Shown here one piece after another: positions 7,869 through 16,876 of a stretch of DNA of 64,000 bases. The notes beneath the pieces are model-generated. The model made no database searches and was not told the DNA's origin. It was given only the letters and a program-made list of their open reading frames with translations. A program made the translations under genes and the position numbers. Each line of letters begins with the position of its first letter. Within the stretch, counting starts at the first letter, position 1. The DNA is from UBA2779 sp965232615 (lineage in GTDB: Bacteria; Spirochaetota; Spirochaetia; DSM-2461): NCBI GenBank assembly GCA_965232615.1, contig OZ246985.1, positions 1,612,001-1,676,000 of the forward strand. Reading direction: 5' to 3'.

Positions 7869-9914
7869 ATGGCTGATAGCAGGAACTCAATCCGTAACGT
7901 TGCAATCTGTGGGCATGGCGGGACAGGAAAAACAACGCTCGTTGAACAAATGCTGTTCAGAGCTGGCGTAATCTCCAGAGCTGAATCAATTGATTCAGGA
8001 AAAACTGTCAGTGATTATCTTGATACTGAGATCCAGCACAGGTTTTCCATGCATACCAGCTTGATGAGTATTCCATGGAAGGATGTTCGAATCAATGTCC
8101 TTGATACTCCAGGTTCGGCAGATTTTGTTGGAGAAGTCGTTGCTTCCTTCCGTGCGGCTGAAACAGCTGTGATGGTCATCAGCGCTCCGGCGGGAATACA
8201 GATAGAAACAATTAAATTGTGGCGGCGGCTGGACAGCCGAAATCTCCCCCGTGTGATATTTGTCAATAAAATGGATCAGGAAAGGGCCGACTTTCAACAA
8301 TCACTGAATCAAGTGAAGGAAGCGTTCAACGTAATGGCGGTTCCCCTGACCCTACCATTGGGTCAGGGAGGATCTCATGAGGGAATTGTGGATCTCCTCC
8401 ATATGAAAGCAATCAAGACAGGCGGAGAGGAAACGAAAATTCCTGAGAGCTTAATGGACGAAGTAAACAAATGGCGTGAGAAACTGATAGAGATGGCCGC
8501 AGAAGGTGATGATGAATTGACTGAAAAGTTTTTCGAAAACGACACCCTCGAAGGCTCCGATATAACCAGAGGACTTCTGGAAGGCATGGCCGGGAATACC
8601 TTTGTTCCAGTTCTTTGCGGATCTGCTGATCTGGGTTCAGGAATAACAAATGTACTGGACATCCTGACAGAACTCTGCCCTGCCCCAGGGAGGGAATCAG
8701 AACCGGTCGAAGATGGAGAGGCCATCGAATACTCGGATTCCAAAGGATTTTCAGGTTTTGTTTTTAAAACTTCCATTGACAAGTTTTCCGGAAAAATTAG
8801 CTATCTCAAAGTTGTAAGTGGTCAACTCAAACCCGGTGAAGTATACAATTCCCGCATTGAAAAGAAAGAACGGATTTCAAAAGTATTTCATGTCAATGGC
8901 AAACATCTCAAGGAAACACCCCTGTTGCCAGTCGGTGATCTGGGAGCTGTTATCAAACTGGATTCCGTCCATACGAACGATTCTCTGACATCCGCATTAC
9001 CAGGTGTGCATTTCAAACCTCTGGCCCTCCCCGTGCCTGTTCACACATTGGCCATCAGCTCAGAAAAACAAAAGGATGAAGATAAAATGAATGACTTCCT
9101 GCATAAGATTGCAGAGCAGGATCTCACCTTTACGATAGGATATAACGAGGAAACGAAGGAAACAGTCATTGCCGGTATGGGTGAGATGCATATCAACAGC
9201 ATTTTTGAAAAACTCATGAAGGAATCTGGAATCAAGATTCTTACCCGCAAACCCCGCGTCCCCTATAGAGAAACTATTACAAAAGCTTCTTCTGCTGAAT
9301 ATACACATAAGAAGCAATCAGGTGGTCATGGGCAATATGGTAAAGTCTTCATCAAGGTAAAACCATTGCAGCGTGGAGAAGATTTTGAACTAACAAATGA
9401 TATCCGGGGGGGAGCCATAAGTAAGGGATATTTTCCCGGTATCGAAAAAGGTCTGCGTGAAGCTATGGCTGAAGGTTATCTGGCCAATTTTCCCATGGTG
9501 GATATAGGAGTCAGTGTCTATGATGGTAAGGAACACAGTGTTGATTCTTCAGAAATGGCTTTTAAACTTGCTGCAAAGATGGCATTGAAACTGGCATTTG
9601 AGAAATCGGGTGCTGTATTACTTGAGCCTTTAGTTAATCTTACGGTCTATGTAGAAGAGCGTTATCTCGGTGATATCCTGTCCGATATGTCAACGAAACG
9701 GGGACGTGTGCAGGATCAAACTCCCATCGGTGGAGGCATTCAATGCATTAAGGCAATCATTCCTCAAGGAGAACTTCTAACATATTCCATAGACATAAAA
9801 GCCATTACATCTGGAACAGGTGCCTATGAAATGGAATTCAGTCATTATGAACCAGTAACCGGGAAAATTGCTCAGGATATAATTTCTTCTAATAAATCAG
9901 AAGGACATTCCTGA
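7869..9914 (+). CDS. Elongation factor G-like protein (EF-G II type)
   Basis: The 681-residue protein has the five-domain EF-G layout with a variant P-loop (GHGGTGKTTL in place of AHIDAGKTT), DTPGSADFVGE instead of DTPGH, NKMD, and an intact domain IV tip KKQSGGHGQYGKV. The loss of the switch II His and the altered switch I place it in the EF-G II / EF-G-like group whose role is not well defined. AAGGAGA precedes the ATG. It complements the neighbouring EF-G2: here the domain IV tip is kept, there it is lost. A main translocase EF-G is presumably elsewhere. Confidence 0.88.
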   Translation: MADSRNSIRNVAICGHGGTGKTTLVEQMLFRAGVISRAESIDSGKTVSDYLDTEIQHRFSMHTSLMSIPWKDVRINVLDTPGSADFVGEVVASFRAAETAVMVISAPAGIQIETIKLWRRLDSRNLPRVIFVNKMDQERADFQQSLNQVKEAFNVMAVPLTLPLGQGGSHEGIVDLLHMKAIKTGGEETKIPESLMDEVNKWREKLIEMAAEGDDELTEKFFENDTLEGSDITRGLLEGMAGNTFVPVLCGSADLGSGITNVLDILTELCPAPGRESEPVEDGEAIEYSDSKGFSGFVFKTSIDKFSGKISYLKVVSGQLKPGEVYNSRIEKKERISKVFHVNGKHLKETPLLPVGDLGAVIKLDSVHTNDSLTSALPGVHFKPLALPVPVHTLAISSEKQKDEDKMNDFLHKIAEQDLTFTIGYNEETKETVIAGMGEMHINSIFEKLMKESGIKILTRKPRVPYRETITKASSAEYTHKKQSGGHGQYGKVFIKVKPLQRGEDFELTNDIRGGAISKGYFPGIEKGLREAMAEGYLANFPMVDIGVSVYDGKEHSVDSSEMAFKLAAKMALKLAFEKSGAVLLEPLVNLTVYVEERYLGDILSDMSTKRGRVQDQTPIGGGIQCIKAIIPQGELLTYSIDIKAITSGTGAYEMEFSHYEPVTGKIAQDIISSNKSEGHS

Positions 9915-9962
9915 CTCCTCACTTCTTTTATAACGGTGATTGCTGAGAATATGCTGTGATAT

Positions 9963-10036
9963 TGGGCGACACTGGATTCGAACCAGTGACCCCGTGCATG
10001 TCAAGCACGTACTCTAACCAACTGAGCTAGCCACCC
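9963..10036 (-). tRNA. tRNA-Val (anticodon GAC)
   Basis: Minus-strand cloverleaf with acceptor GGGTGGC/GTCGCCC, T arm ACTGG-TTCGAAT-CCAGT and anticodon loop TTGACAT, giving GAC. CCA is not encoded. It lies alone between the EF-G-like gene and flaA, downstream of the flaA terminator. Confidence 0.95.
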
Positions 10037-10182
10037 TAAACAGTTATATATGGATTGATATATTCAACCCTCATAGTAAAACCTCCAGTTTACCACTTAG
10101 TTTCTTCTTATACACTACTACTCCAGATTTTGCAAGTCTCTCCCAGGATAATCAATTTTTTAGAAGATGATGACTCTGTAAC

Positions 10183-10215
10183 AAAAAAAAGACCCGACTT
10201 TTGTCGGATCTTTTT
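10183..10215 (-). terminator. Intrinsic terminator downstream of flaA, probably bidirectional
   Basis: An 8-bp stem (GACCCGAC/GTCGGATC, one wobble) with a TTTT loop spans 10191-10210. On the minus strand it is followed by eight U, 20-45 bp after the flaA stop. On the plus strand it is followed by five T, so it could also stop transcripts from the EF-G genes. Confidence 0.85.
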
Positions 10216-10229
10216 CAGGAATTCAGCAA

Positions 10230-11204
10230 TTACTGAACTGTATCCTCAGGTTCTTCTGTGTCTTTATGCATTTTCTTCTGTTCAAGAAAGCGCAATACTT
10301 CTTTGTCCAATAAACGAGAAGTCTCAAACCTGCGGCGTTCCTCTTCTCTATCGGCCAGAATCCCCCAAATCTCTTCATGCTTGAGATCTTCATCCACATC
10401 GGTTACCATAGCAAGATCATAGGTGATTGCAATATCCTTAACATAAGTAATGAAATCACCGCCTTCATTCATGGCATCTTTGTAGTATTGAATACTGTCC
10501 AAAACCACGTAAGGGATTTCGCGGGGGTAAAGTGATTTTCTTACCAGAACACGGTTTCGTACATCTTCAACATAATTCGGATTCTGCCATACCAGCTTGC
10601 GCCAGCCATCAAAGTCAAGATAACCCAATTTCACTTCGTGGTATTGTTCGTCCTGATCTCTCAGGACTACAGAAAGACCAATGGGGTAATTCATGCCGTA
10701 TACATTGATTTCGACAGATCGCAATACGCCGACATTCTTCACAGTGCCCATTTGATTGAACTGAGTACCTCTGGGCGCACCATCAACAATGGTATTGGTG
10801 GAAAATGCAGGAATTGCAAATGGTGGTTTTATCCATGCATAGGAATTATGTGGTAATTCAGGGAAATGGACTCGTACTCCCATAACCTGCTCACCAGCAA
10901 ATTGAGAAGATGTATTCGCAACAGTAGCAGGTTTTGTGTAGGACAACGAACTGTTGATGACTGTTTGAGATGAAGATGAGAACTCGACTTCCCAGTTGGG
11001 GATTAACAGTGATGTTATCATTTTCTGTCTTTCATCTTCAGTAAACTGAGTCCCTGCAAACATACTGAAGTCTATAACTGTTGCTTGATGTTCCCCCTGA
11101 TAGTCATCAACCAGTTCACTGAAATCAAGCAAAACGCTCTCCTCGGAAAATGCAATACCTGCTGAGACTAGAATAGCGATGAGAGAAAAGAAAAACTTTT
11201 TCAT
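10230..11204 (-). CDS. flaA: Flagellar filament outer-layer (sheath) protein FlaA
   Basis: FlaA coats the periplasmic flagellar filaments of spirochaetes. The 324-residue product begins MKKFFFSLIAILVSAGIAF with a Sec signal peptide cleaved near FSEES, followed by the FlaA pattern (LLDFSELVDDY; FPELPHNSYAWIKPPFAIP; the central region on axial filament bending). The ATG at 11204 has AAGGAG 6 nt upstream; an ATG six codons earlier overlaps that ribosome site. It has its own promoter (11250-11278) and terminator, so it is a single-gene unit. It is the strongest taxonomic marker in the window. Confidence 0.93.
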   Translation of the reverse strand: MKKFFFSLIAILVSAGIAFSEESVLLDFSELVDDYQGEHQATVIDFSMFAGTQFTEDERQKMITSLLIPNWEVEFSSSSQTVINSSLSYTKPATVANTSSQFAGEQVMGVRVHFPELPHNSYAWIKPPFAIPAFSTNTIVDGAPRGTQFNQMGTVKNVGVLRSVEINVYGMNYPIGLSVVLRDQDEQYHEVKLGYLDFDGWRKLVWQNPNYVEDVRNRVLVRKSLYPREIPYVVLDSIQYYKDAMNEGGDFITYVKDIAITYDLAMVTDVDEDLKHEEIWGILADREEERRRFETSRLLDKEVLRFLEQKKMHKDTEEPEDTVQ

Positions 11205-11249
11205 AGAAGGCTCCTTTTTCATAATGAAGATTTGGATAATTACCAGTAA

Positions 11250-11278
11250 AAACTACAATTTTGAAAACCAACTGTCAA
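11250..11278 (-). promoter_or_regulatory. Sigma-70-like promoter of flaA
   Basis: On the minus strand a perfect TTGACA is followed after 17 bp by TAGTTT, about 45 bp before the flaA start. The -10 is weak. No clear sigma-28 pattern was seen nearby. Confidence 0.45.
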
Positions 11279-11306
11279 TGAATCAACTTGAAATTTTCAG
11301 GATTTT

Positions 11307-11801
11307 TCATTTTTTTTCTACTTTTTTTTGAAAAAAAGGGATCGCATTAACCTGTTGACCTTCGATTGTGAACACAACATCCTTCAATCTGGGAAAATTG
11401 AAGAGCAGATTAAATCGTATGTTTTCAAGAGCTGTATCAAATGGAAATGACAACTGAGATATTGCGGACAGCATCCTGAGGTCAAGGTCAATATAGATGC
11501 TTTTCCCAATCATTGCGACATGATTCAGCTTCGTACCCCTGGGGACTGTTGGTGAAAGAGCCAGAGTAACAGGTCCTGTGAACAACTCGTTGAGATATAT
11601 ATCAATCTGCTCTTCGAGATTAACTCTGGAAGGAACATCTCTCCTTTCAAAACCATTGGATTCTCCTGTATTGACTGGATATCTGAAAACATACCCACGA
11701 GTATAGGGCGGCAGAATGAAGTATAGAAGAATGCTTGTGAAATAAAATAATGCTATCAGGGATAATGGGATGAGAGGTCCAGAAAATTTTCTGTGCTGCA
11801 T
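11307..11801 (-). CDS. GerMN-domain membrane-anchored protein
   Basis: 164 residues: a membrane segment at about residues 8-31 (LIALFYFTSILLYFILPP), then a GerMN-like domain (YLNELFTGPV; LSPTVPRGTKLNHV; IDLDLRMLSA). Such domains occur in envelope and sporulation proteins; the molecular role is unknown. It is the last gene of the long minus-strand operon, 12 bp after the amidase gene, so an envelope function near peptidoglycan is a fair inference. Confidence 0.75.
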   Translation of the reverse strand: MQHRKFSGPLIPLSLIALFYFTSILLYFILPPYTRGYVFRYPVNTGESNGFERRDVPSRVNLEEQIDIYLNELFTGPVTLALSPTVPRGTKLNHVAMIGKSIYIDLDLRMLSAISQLSFPFDTALENIRFNLLFNFPRLKDVVFTIEGQQVNAIPFFQKKVEKK

Positions 11802-11813
11802 TATAACTGTCTA

Positions 11814-12887
11814 TTACTCCCTGTTTTCAAAATAGTCGACAAAGTCACGAATCCCATTATATATACCTTCGGTAATCAATCTCAAGTAATCGGGATGGGC
11901 AAGGCGGGATGCTTCATATTGATTTGATATAAATCCTACCTCAATGAGTACGGATGCCATTTTTACATTTCTGACAACAAACCAGCTTTCTTCCCGGCGG
12001 CCGCGATTGGGTATATCGGGTCCCAGTAAGCTTTGCAGACTTTCAAGGATCAAGTCCGCAAGATGTATACTCTCATGTGTATACTCTTCTTCCCAGAGTG
12101 CATTGATAATGGGAGCGATTGAATCTGCCTTGTGGCCGAACAGGGAAGCATTAACGATATTGCGGCGATAGTTCCTGGGGAGATACCATATTTCATAGCC
12201 TTCCGCCCTGGAGTTCAAAGAAGCATTGGCATGTATGGAGAGATAAAGCATTCCTTCACGTGCTTCCAGACTGACATTGTTGGCCATGTGCACCCTTTCC
12301 TCCAATGTTGGATACACATCTTTATCACGAGTTAGAATTATGTTTTTATCGGGATAGGAAGATCGAAGTTTTTCAGCCAGCTGAAGACTTATATCCAGAA
12401 CAACATCTTTTTCAGCAAGTGGAATCTGGACACCGTCAACCTTCCAATGCCTCAGAGCGCCTGTATCCCTGCCGCCATGTCCTGGATCTATCAGTATTGT
12501 GATCAGTTTGTGACCGGAAGGTTCTTTTTCAACCCTGTATATCTTCAGCAGTGCACTCACAGCTTCTTCGGAAAAAATCAGCTGACCATTTCTTTCAATT
12601 ACAGGGCCGGATAACAGGAGCCTTCTACCATTCAGAACCATCCAGGGATCACCTGGTCGAAATACCACTGTATTGCCATCCCGACTTAACTGCCCTGCAG
12701 ATCGGAGAGAATCCCATTTCATTGCAACTCCTGTCCTTTGCAGCAGTTCCTCAAGGGACATTGATTCTCCATAAAGTTTTACTGACTGATTTCCTGCTAA
12801 CAGAACAAGGGTTATCAACAGGAAACCGGAAATGTGATTATGAGCATTTACCGGGCGCGGCACAGTTTTCCCTTTTCGAGAAACCAT
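11814..12887 (-). CDS. N-acetylmuramoyl-L-alanine amidase (Amidase_3)
   Basis: Zinc amidase that splits peptide stems from glycan strands in the periplasm. The 357-residue product has an N-terminal hydrophobic export segment (about residues 20-40), then an Amidase_3 domain from about residue 128: LIDPGHGGRD (zinc His), EKDVVLDI (zinc Glu), LSIHANAS (zinc His), and a C-terminal LIEVGFISN (catalytic Glu). It overlaps the upstream ATP-grasp gene by 40 bp. No better downstream start is seen, so translation is probably coupled. Confidence 0.92.
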   Translation of the reverse strand: MVSRKGKTVPRPVNAHNHISGFLLITLVLLAGNQSVKLYGESMSLEELLQRTGVAMKWDSLRSAGQLSRDGNTVVFRPGDPWMVLNGRRLLLSGPVIERNGQLIFSEEAVSALLKIYRVEKEPSGHKLITILIDPGHGGRDTGALRHWKVDGVQIPLAEKDVVLDISLQLAEKLRSSYPDKNIILTRDKDVYPTLEERVHMANNVSLEAREGMLYLSIHANASLNSRAEGYEIWYLPRNYRRNIVNASLFGHKADSIAPIINALWEEEYTHESIHLADLILESLQSLLGPDIPNRGRREESWFVVRNVKMASVLIEVGFISNQYEASRLAHPDYLRLITEGIYNGIRDFVDYFENRE

Positions 12888-14413
12888 CTCAGTCCCGGAG
12901 AACTGCCTCGAACCAGCGCTTTCCAGAAACTGGACTGATGCGAATAATCCATTTCTTTACTTTTTTCCTTTACAATACTCAAACAGTCTTCTTTTTCCAT
13001 GAGATATATTACATCTTCCATAGTTCGTCCAGTATAGTCTCTACATTTCGGTAGATTCATGGGAATGAAGATTGGAGGTTTGATTGACGAACTTCCTTCC
13101 GATGGACAGGGAGGATGCAATTGCCACAGGCGGTCGAAAAAGCCATTGACAGCAAATGCATCTGGCGGGAATCTATCAAAGGAATCCAGAAAATCCCCCG
13201 TAGTTCTGTCTGATGGTTCAAGAATAAGCCTCAGAGCCTGTAAGGCCTTCTCCACTCGATGCTCCACTTCCATATACCCATCGCCGACCGCAATAATACT
13301 GCCAGCTTTTTCAACATTGTTGACAGGGAATTTAATCGTATCTCCAGTTTTACACCGCAGAAAGACTTCTTGAATTCCAGGAAGCTTCAAGGCGTCCTCC
13401 CTGCCATCAATTCTTCGAACAGTGCCGTTGATACCTGTTAACGCTCTCTCTGCACAGATGAGATTGCGTTTCGGGGACATGTCTCCCGGTCTCAATCCCA
13501 TGGAAAGATACAGGCCTCCCAGCGTTGGCTGCACTCCAGAAGCTTCCGGCCAGGTCCACCCGGACATATAGCCTCCTGACAATCTTGCGGCAATCTCTCC
13601 AATAACAGGCCCCCGGGGAGTCAACTTGATATCACCCTTAGCCGCACCCCAGGTCAGACCCAGTGCATTGATTCCATCTTCAAATACCTTCCAGATGGAT
13701 TCTGCCGATTCCCTGCTTACAGCAGATGGAATTGTATGACCGATTTCAACAAAATATGGAGGATACCTGATTATCCTGTCGGCAAGACCACATCGAATAA
13801 TTCGATCCCCTTCAATCAATGCATCCAGACTGAATTCAGGACCTTCCACGTATGTTTCGACCAATACTCGCCTTGAGCGTGAATAATGACCTGCACACTC
13901 TATAGCTCTGAGAATTTCATTCTTGTGCAAACCCGTTTCATCGATCCGCACAACACCACGGGCCCCCATACTGTCGACGGGTTTGACAACCCATGGTCCG
14001 GGAACATTCTGAAGAGCTTCATCCAGATCACTGTCGGCTGTAATCTCCGCGAACGATGGAGAAGGAACTCCAGCCGCGGAAAACGCCTTTCTCATCTGAA
14101 TTTTGTCTGTTGCTGAGAAAGCGGCTTCCACTCTGTGGCCGGGTAAACCCAGTGCTGAGGCAACAAGAGCTGCCGCATGGGAGAAATCAGTTCCAGCAGT
14201 AAAAACACCATTGGGTCCCCTACCCTTCCTTAAGTTCTTTGCTGTTGAAACAAGGCTCGGGGTGTCTTTGAGGTCAATATTATAGAATTCATCACAGTAT
14301 AATCGACCTGGAGCATCAGGATTTCCATCAGCGGCAGCAACTCTCCAGCCCTGCTCCCTTGATAATTTCAATGCAGGAATCTGCATCTCGCCGCATCCCA
14401 GTATGAAAATCAT
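12848..14413 (-). CDS. ATP-grasp family ligase
   Basis: 521 residues. An N-terminal Rossmann-like pre-ATP-grasp segment (MIFILGCGEMQIPALKLS), then ATP-grasp with GPWVVKPVDSMGARGV (phosphate loop), LVETYVEGPEFSLD and GPVIGEIAARLSGG (metal-binding). It resembles carboxylate-amine ligases such as carbamoyl-phosphate synthetase-like or PurK-like enzymes, but the substrate is unknown. I chose the ATG at 14413 with GGAAAG before it; an in-frame ATG seven codons upstream also exists. It sits in an operon with sugar-nucleotide and PseG-like genes, suggesting amide-bond formation on a glycan or its anchor. Confidence 0.85.
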   Translation of the reverse strand: MIFILGCGEMQIPALKLSREQGWRVAAADGNPDAPGRLYCDEFYNIDLKDTPSLVSTAKNLRKGRGPNGVFTAGTDFSHAAALVASALGLPGHRVEAAFSATDKIQMRKAFSAAGVPSPSFAEITADSDLDEALQNVPGPWVVKPVDSMGARGVVRIDETGLHKNEILRAIECAGHYSRSRRVLVETYVEGPEFSLDALIEGDRIIRCGLADRIIRYPPYFVEIGHTIPSAVSRESAESIWKVFEDGINALGLTWGAAKGDIKLTPRGPVIGEIAARLSGGYMSGWTWPEASGVQPTLGGLYLSMGLRPGDMSPKRNLICAERALTGINGTVRRIDGREDALKLPGIQEVFLRCKTGDTIKFPVNNVEKAGSIIAVGDGYMEVEHRVEKALQALRLILEPSDRTTGDFLDSFDRFPPDAFAVNGFFDRLWQLHPPCPSEGSSSIKPPIFIPMNLPKCRDYTGRTMEDVIYLMEKEDCLSIVKEKSKEMDYSHQSSFWKALVRGSSPGLRWFLEKGKLCRAR

Positions 14414-14423
14414 TCTTTCCACA

Positions 14424-16211
14424 TCAGCCCTCAACTTTTTTTATGGCATAGACTTCAAATGTATCACCAAGGCGGAAAAGGTGGCTGAAAATCATGAGGG
14501 GCCTGTAGAGTATTGACTTTTTTCTTACTCCCTTGAGAAAGCGTTCGGGATGATGCCCTGTAACCCGTGTCCGGAGTACTTTGAAGCCATATTTTTTTAG
14601 GATCAGCTTCGCACTGCGTGGGGACCATAGAGTGTAGTGATCATCAGGGCTGTTCTCCAGAAAATCTGTCAATGAAAGCCGGGCTGATACTCCTGAGGCA
14701 TTGGGAGTCGAAAAAGCCAGTATCCCACCAGGGGAAGTAATCGTTGATAAACAGGAGAGGACTGGATGAAGCTGAGGAAAATGCTCTATGACATACCAGA
14801 GTGAAACTACATCAAAATTCAAAACATTGAATTCTACCGCAGGATTCATTTCAGGAAACTGTCCCTGTAATACTGGATAACCAAGTACATTTCTTATGTA
14901 TTCTGTACCCACTTCGGATATGTCTGTGCCGTACACTTCAAATCCATTCTCTTCTGCGGCTTGAAGAAATGGTCCAAACGCACAGCCAATATCAAGCAGA
15001 CTCCCCTCTGATTTATACTTCTTGACAAGCTTCAGCCGGGAATGACCCATGGCCTTGATTGCATCAAAATCTTCCAGGTATGTACGCCCATATTGTTGAC
15101 GGTATTCCTCACCAAAGTAATCATGTCCATAGTTCACTTCTCTGGCTTCAAAGAGGTATAATCCCAGCATACGGCATTCACTGCACCTGTAATAACTGCG
15201 ATGACGAAAGCGGGCAATGATTTCCGGCAGCATTGCTCCACAGGCGGCACATACCGGTGTAACAACATTTATACTCTGAATAAGATGACACATTTCCTGT
15301 CGGTCTTCATTGCTCAGGTAGTTTTTCAATATACCATTCCATGTTTTCATCAACGTCTCAGGATCCTGTAGCAATGCCCTAAGGTGTCTATTCTGTCTCT
15401 GGCTTAAACGCATCGCTGTTTGATTTGTATGTATTACTCCAGGGAAGCCTGTAAATTTTGAAAGAGTTGAATGATACTGGCCGGGATTGACCGTTATCAC
15501 GCCACAACCGGCAGCCAATGCCTCAAAGGCGGTAAGTCCAAACGAGCAGAACACCATGCCGTATTGATGAAGTTTCTCTTTGAGATTGTCCGTTGCCTCA
15601 ATAATCTCTATATCATTATAAAGCGGGCAGCATTCTTCCGGCCATGCTCTGACAGGACGAGTCACAGAGATTCGCGTTCTCTTCACATTCATTTCATTGA
15701 TCAGAAAATCGAGGACAGGAATGGTTAAACCATGGGGGTCCTGTCCTCCAAAACTAATGAGAATTTCTCCCTCAGGATTCGGAATTCTTCCTGGTGGAGG
15801 CAGGTTCAACAAAGATACTGATGAAATGTTGGCTGCACTTTGACGTGGACCGGGGATGCTGTCGATTACAAATGGAGCATACAGCCTGGAAGGGCCGTCA
15901 TCATCCAGAAGCACCGGCATGCCGAATCTGGAGAAATGCTGAAGCTCGAACAGGGGGGTGTTTCTCATGTCTGAAAGGATGAGTATGCTTTTCTGTGTAT
16001 CCGGGTTTACATTCTGAAATGATTCTGTATGGATTTCTCCCGGAAATCCGGGAATTTCCCTTGCCCATGAATCGGGATTGTCCACTATAAGAGTACACGG
16101 GAGGTTGTTCGCGGCATGCAATTCACAGGCCAGACTGTATGAACGTCTGAAATGTCCTGAACCCTTTCCCCTGACATCCAACGGCCTCAGGTATAGTTGA
16201 TCAGCTTTCAT
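14424..16211 (-). CDS. PseG-like glycosyltransferase/hydrolase fused to a SAM methyltransferase
   Basis: 595 residues, apparently three modules. About residues 1-290: a GT-B fold of the PseG/MurG-C type (RPLDVRGKGSGHFRR near the start, SFGGQDPHG, SFGLTAFEALAAG). About 320-360: a zinc ribbon with CAACG and CSEC pairs. About 390-595: a class I methyltransferase with LLDIGCAFGPFL, FDVVSLWYVIEH and PGGILAFSTPN, of the type that modifies sugars. The ATG at 16211 overlaps the preceding stop as ATGA. PseG removes UDP from an altrose sugar in pseudaminic acid synthesis; this exact activity is inference. The fusion suggests consecutive steps on one sugar. Confidence 0.82.
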   Translation of the reverse strand: MKADQLYLRPLDVRGKGSGHFRRSYSLACELHAANNLPCTLIVDNPDSWAREIPGFPGEIHTESFQNVNPDTQKSILILSDMRNTPLFELQHFSRFGMPVLLDDDGPSRLYAPFVIDSIPGPRQSAANISSVSLLNLPPPGRIPNPEGEILISFGGQDPHGLTIPVLDFLINEMNVKRTRISVTRPVRAWPEECCPLYNDIEIIEATDNLKEKLHQYGMVFCSFGLTAFEALAAGCGVITVNPGQYHSTLSKFTGFPGVIHTNQTAMRLSQRQNRHLRALLQDPETLMKTWNGILKNYLSNEDRQEMCHLIQSINVVTPVCAACGAMLPEIIARFRHRSYYRCSECRMLGLYLFEAREVNYGHDYFGEEYRQQYGRTYLEDFDAIKAMGHSRLKLVKKYKSEGSLLDIGCAFGPFLQAAEENGFEVYGTDISEVGTEYIRNVLGYPVLQGQFPEMNPAVEFNVLNFDVVSLWYVIEHFPQLHPVLSCLSTITSPGGILAFSTPNASGVSARLSLTDFLENSPDDHYTLWSPRSAKLILKKYGFKVLRTRVTGHHPERFLKGVRKKSILYRPLMIFSHLFRLGDTFEVYAIKKVEG

Positions 16212-16876
16212 GAGCTCTTCTTGAGCCATTGTACAACAGCGGTGAGTTCAGGGGGAGTTCCGCGGTATAAATCATTGAATAATGAGGAAAGAAAATGATA
16301 ATCATCCATCGTATCCAGGGTAATTCGGGTTCCAGGAGCCTGCATATCTCCAGGGGCATCCGGTTTTTCAATCCTGTATCGGTGAGGTCTACGGTAGATG
16401 AATGGAGAAACGTGCTCCCGTTCATAAGTATCGACCGATTCGCGGAAGGCTTCATTCAGCGCACTGACATCAAGGATTTCGACTCCTGAACCAGGGGGTA
16501 GTTTGGCGAAACCCGTATAGTGAGCCTTTGTCCTTGAGGCCAGTTCCAATGCCCTGTTTGCCATTTCCGCCGAAACCAGAGGATTATCACCTGTCGCCCT
16601 GACAATTCGATCAACCCCGAATTTTCTGCTGGCTGAATAGTAGCGAGCCAGAACATCATCTTTCGGACCCGTGAAGAGGCTCCAGTTTGCTTCTTCAGCA
16701 TATGGCTGCAGTATTTCAGCGGCATCTTCCGTAGTTAAGAGGCTGAAAACGCTGGCTTCAACACCGTTCAATGCATTTATTGCATGTTCCAGTACAGTCT
16801 TCCCGGCAAGTTTCAACAGGGCCTTATCCGGGAGTCGGGTAGAATCAAGCCGAACCTGGAGAAAAACCCCTGTCAC
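16208..16876 (-). CDS. SpsF/NeuA-like cytidylyltransferase
   Basis: 222 residues. It begins VFLQVRLDSTRLPDKAL, the nucleotide-binding signature of the SpsF group of CMP-sugar transferases, and has RATGDNPLVS for metal binding. These enzymes activate nonulosonic or spore-coat sugars with CTP. I use the GTG at 16876, which overlaps the upstream stop as GTGA with GGGAGGAGA just before; an ATG at 16894 adds six residues. Neighbours (PseG-like, spiro-SPASM) support a sugar-activation role. Confidence 0.85.
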   Translation of the reverse strand: MTGVFLQVRLDSTRLPDKALLKLAGKTVLEHAINALNGVEASVFSLLTTEDAAEILQPYAEEANWSLFTGPKDDVLARYYSASRKFGVDRIVRATGDNPLVSAEMANRALELASRTKAHYTGFAKLPPGSGVEILDVSALNEAFRESVDTYEREHVSPFIYRRPHRYRIEKPDAPGDMQAPGTRITLDTMDDYHFLSSLFNDLYRGTPPELTAVVQWLKKSS

